This document shows positions 30,920 to 32,245 of a stretch of 32,245 nt of DNA, piece after piece (the stretch's first letter is position 1; each line of letters begins with the position of its first letter). A model generated the notes under the pieces. It worked only from the letters and a program-made list of their open reading frames with translations, was not told the DNA's origin and searched no databases. Source of the stretch: DATIJP01 sp964569185 (lineage in GTDB: Bacteria; Chlamydiota; Chlamydiia; Chlamydiales; Rhabdochlamydiaceae); contig CAZMTP010000013.1 of the NCBI GenBank assembly GCA_964569185.1, forward strand, positions 1 through 32,245, given 5' to 3'. Position numbers and translations under genes: made by a program.

Positions 30920-31315
30920 ATGGGTGATACTAATTGGACAGAAGTGTTGGGTTGGGGAGACGAAGAACTGGAAGATCTTCGCTTTGTCGGCTATTCCTAT
31001 ATTAAGCAGGGCAAATATGAGCTGGCCATCACCTTTTTTGAGGCGCTTGTCGTTTTAGCTCCTAATAGCGTCTATGATCTGCAAACACTGGGCGCGCTCC
31101 ACTTACAAACAAATAATAATTTGGCCGCCTTAAATTATATTGAAAAAGCCCTAAAGTTAGAGCCCAACCATCTCCCTACCTTGTTGAATCGTACCAAAGC
31201 GCTTTTTGCTTTGGGCTACAAAAAGCAGGGACTCGCGCAGGCCCGCGCCTTAGAAACAGCGTCTGAAAACACCATCGCTGACCAGGCCTCTGCGCTCATC
31301 CTAGCCTATAGTTAA
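30920..31315 (+). CDS. TPR protein resembling SycD/LcrH-type secretion chaperones
   Basis: 131 residues made of about three tetratricopeptide repeats: LRFVGYSYIKQGKYELAITFFEALVVLAPN (two helices in about 20-49), then LQTLGALHLQTNNNLAALNYIEKALKLEPN, then LLNRTKALFALGYKKQGLAQARAL. The size and three-TPR layout match class II type III secretion chaperones, which hold hydrophobic translocators in the cytosol. AAGGGG is well placed before the ATG. It matches CT274 by position. The stop codon touches the left end of a fold-back element. A general TPR scaffold is the alternative. Confidence 0.85.
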   Translation: MGDTNWTEVLGWGDEELEDLRFVGYSYIKQGKYELAITFFEALVVLAPNSVYDLQTLGALHLQTNNNLAALNYIEKALKLEPNHLPTLLNRTKALFALGYKKQGLAQARALETASENTIADQASALILAYS

Positions 31316-31483
31316 TGACCCTATCCGCAAATTCCTATGGAATATCCTGTACTCCAAACGATCCTTTTCGCATGACACGCCGAGTCCATATCACCGTTCC
31401 GATATTGAACTCGGCGCGTCATGCAAAAATCACTCGTTTGTAGTTAACAGGCTATTCTCATAATACTTTGCAGATAGGGTCAT
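31315..31483. repeat. 169-bp fold-back (MITE-like) element
   Basis: Terminal inverted repeats of 17 bp with one mismatch (31315-31331 and 31467-31483; ATGACCCTATC outermost) continue as an imperfect palindrome to the centre, where GCATGACACGCCGAGT mirrors ACTCGGCGCGTCATGC with a single mismatch. No open reading frame. It begins at the last base of the TPR gene's stop codon. Its end resembles the arm of the element at 5505-5700 (TGACCCTATCC against TGAACCTATCC). Confidence 0.82.
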
Positions 31484-31598
31484 GCACATAGAAAATATAC
31501 TGGTTTAATTTTTCTTTTTCTTTCTCACTCATAGTTTAAAAATGTTGTTGCAGAGGCGCTACTGCGCATGTTAACGTGGCCCTATATTTCAATTTCTT
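31484..31598 (+). other. Leader region of dnaA, no clear signal
   Basis: 115 bp between the fold-back element and dnaA. No TTATNCACA-like DnaA box, no convincing -35/-10 pair and no Shine-Dalgarno ahead of the ATG at 31599. Confidence 0.4.
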
Positions 31599-32245
31599 AT
31601 GCTTACTAAAACACCACAAGAGACTTGGTCAGAGTTTTTATCTTTTATCGCAGAGCGCTGCTCCAAGTCAGAATTTGAAAACTGGTTTTCTTCCATTAAA
31701 CTCATTGAGAGCGCCTCTGATGAAATCACGATCGAAGTGCCCAATATTTTTGTTCAGTCCTATATCTTGGACAATTATAAAAAAGATTTAGAACTATTTA
31801 TCCCCAAGCGTTCCGATGGCACACTGGCGCTTGTTTTTGTCATCAAACAGCCAGAGGCAAAAAAAGAGGCACGCGCCTCTGCGCCTACCATACCACAAGA
31901 AGAGAGCAGCGCTGCCCATTCCCCTTACGAACTTAAACTGAATCCGGCCTACACCTTTTCCCATTTTATCGAGGGGCCTGCCAACCAATTTGTCAAGTCG
32001 GCCGCTATGGGCGTGGCCGCCCATCCCTCGCGCTCTTATAATCCGCTCTTTATCCACGGAGGCGTGGGTCTCGGCAAAACTCACCTGTTGCATGCAGTCG
32101 GGCACTATATTAAAGAGCACCATAAAAAACTGCGCGTCCATCTGATCACTACAGAAGAATTCATCAATGACCTTGTCGATAACCTGCGCCATAAATCGAT
32201 GGACAAAATGAAGCGCTTTTATCGCTCTCTAGATGTGCTATTAGT
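31599..32245 (+). CDS. dnaA: Chromosomal replication initiator DnaA (5' part, cut by window edge)
   Basis: 215 complete codons, continuing past the window. DnaA binds oriC and melts it in its ATP form. Domain I (ETWSEFLSFIAERC to residue about 80) is followed by a short linker (about 85-110, Glu/Ala/Ser-rich) and the AAA+ domain: NPAYTFSHFIEGPANQFV, then Walker A GGVGLGKT (154-161) within NPLFIHGGVGLGKTHLLHA, then HLITTEEFINDLV, and LDVLLV at the edge, the start of Walker B. It follows the CT273- and CT274-like genes, so it corresponds to dnaA_2 (CT275), one of two chlamydial dnaA genes. Confidence 0.95.
   Translation, partial: MLTKTPQETWSEFLSFIAERCSKSEFENWFSSIKLIESASDEITIEVPNIFVQSYILDNYKKDLELFIPKRSDGTLALVFVIKQPEAKKEARASAPTIPQEESSAAHSPYELKLNPAYTFSHFIEGPANQFVKSAAMGVAAHPSRSYNPLFIHGGVGLGKTHLLHAVGHYIKEHHKKLRVHLITTEEFINDLVDNLRHKSMDKMKRFYRSLDVLL

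Noticed and set aside
31484..31598. Possible replication origin next to dnaA
   Set aside because: No TTATNCACA-like boxes or AT-rich unwinding cluster seen; chlamydial dnaA genes need not lie at oriC.
31794..32192. 132-codon minus-strand frame
   Set aside because: It lies entirely opposite the dnaA N-terminal and AAA+ region, which is clearly coding on the + strand.
1..32245. CRISPR arrays or transposase genes
   Set aside because: No direct-repeat/spacer arrays and no transposase or integrase motifs were found; the repeats present are inverted, fold-back types.

Overview
The window comes from a member of the phylum Chlamydiae, most likely an amoeba- or environment-associated lineage (Parachlamydiales-like) rather than Chlamydia itself. 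Evidence: a non-mitochondrial ATP/ADP translocase, a ytgABCD metal transporter whose ytgC carries a fused DtxR/YtgR-type repressor domain, and gene orders that match C. trachomatis as I remember it. These orders are hrcA-grpE-dnaK (CT394-396), rseP-dxr-ytgDCBA-(CT066 position)-npt1-lepA-gnd (CT072 down to CT063), and amiA-murE-pbp3-ftsL-like-rsmH then CT273-CT274-dnaA2 (CT268-275). An mraZ gene heads the cell-wall cluster and several lineage-specific genes are interleaved. The genus cannot be named from the sequence alone.

Layout. 1-260: end of an unknown gene, a very strong terminator and a heat-shock control region. 263-3880: hrcA-grpE-dnaK operon (+). 3885-4499: SAM methyltransferase (-). 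4501-6465: divergent control region with two perfect inverted repeats, then two related lineage-specific helical-repeat genes (+) separated by a 196-bp fold-back element. 6462-14683: long minus-strand gene run mrp-ytgA-ytgB-ytgC/R-ytgD-dxr-rseP, with a visible promoter and an overlapping palindromic operator in front of mrp. 14882-19793 (+): small basic unknown protein, ATP/ADP translocase, and a 795-residue coiled-coil/low-complexity protein. 19801-24172: lepA (-), a membrane-anchored ubiquitin-specific protease (+) and gnd (-). 24205-24277: tRNA-Arg(CCT). 24283-30196: minus-strand cell-wall cluster mraZ-rsmH-ftsL-like-ftsI-murE-amiA, with rsmH frameshifted at a 9-nt homopolymer. 30410-32245 (+): CT273-like gene, TPR (SycD-like) gene, a 169-bp fold-back element and the 5' part of dnaA, cut by the window edge.

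How it fits together. The core blocks cover protein folding, metal import with its own repressor and an Fe-S/P-loop protein, isoprenoid synthesis, intramembrane proteolysis, energy parasitism and the division-linked peptidoglycan machinery. Four accessory genes are inserted between them, all on the + strand: the paralogous repeat pair, the 795-residue protein and the deubiquitinase. They look like host-interaction proteins. The most striking observations are the deubiquitinase whose tail reads antisense through the end of gnd, the paralogous repeat pair flanking a fold-back element, two fold-back elements with related ends, MraZ boxes on both sides of the mraZ/CT273 divergence, an HCF101-like Mrp without its CxxC at the head of the metal-import operon, and the rsmH frameshift.
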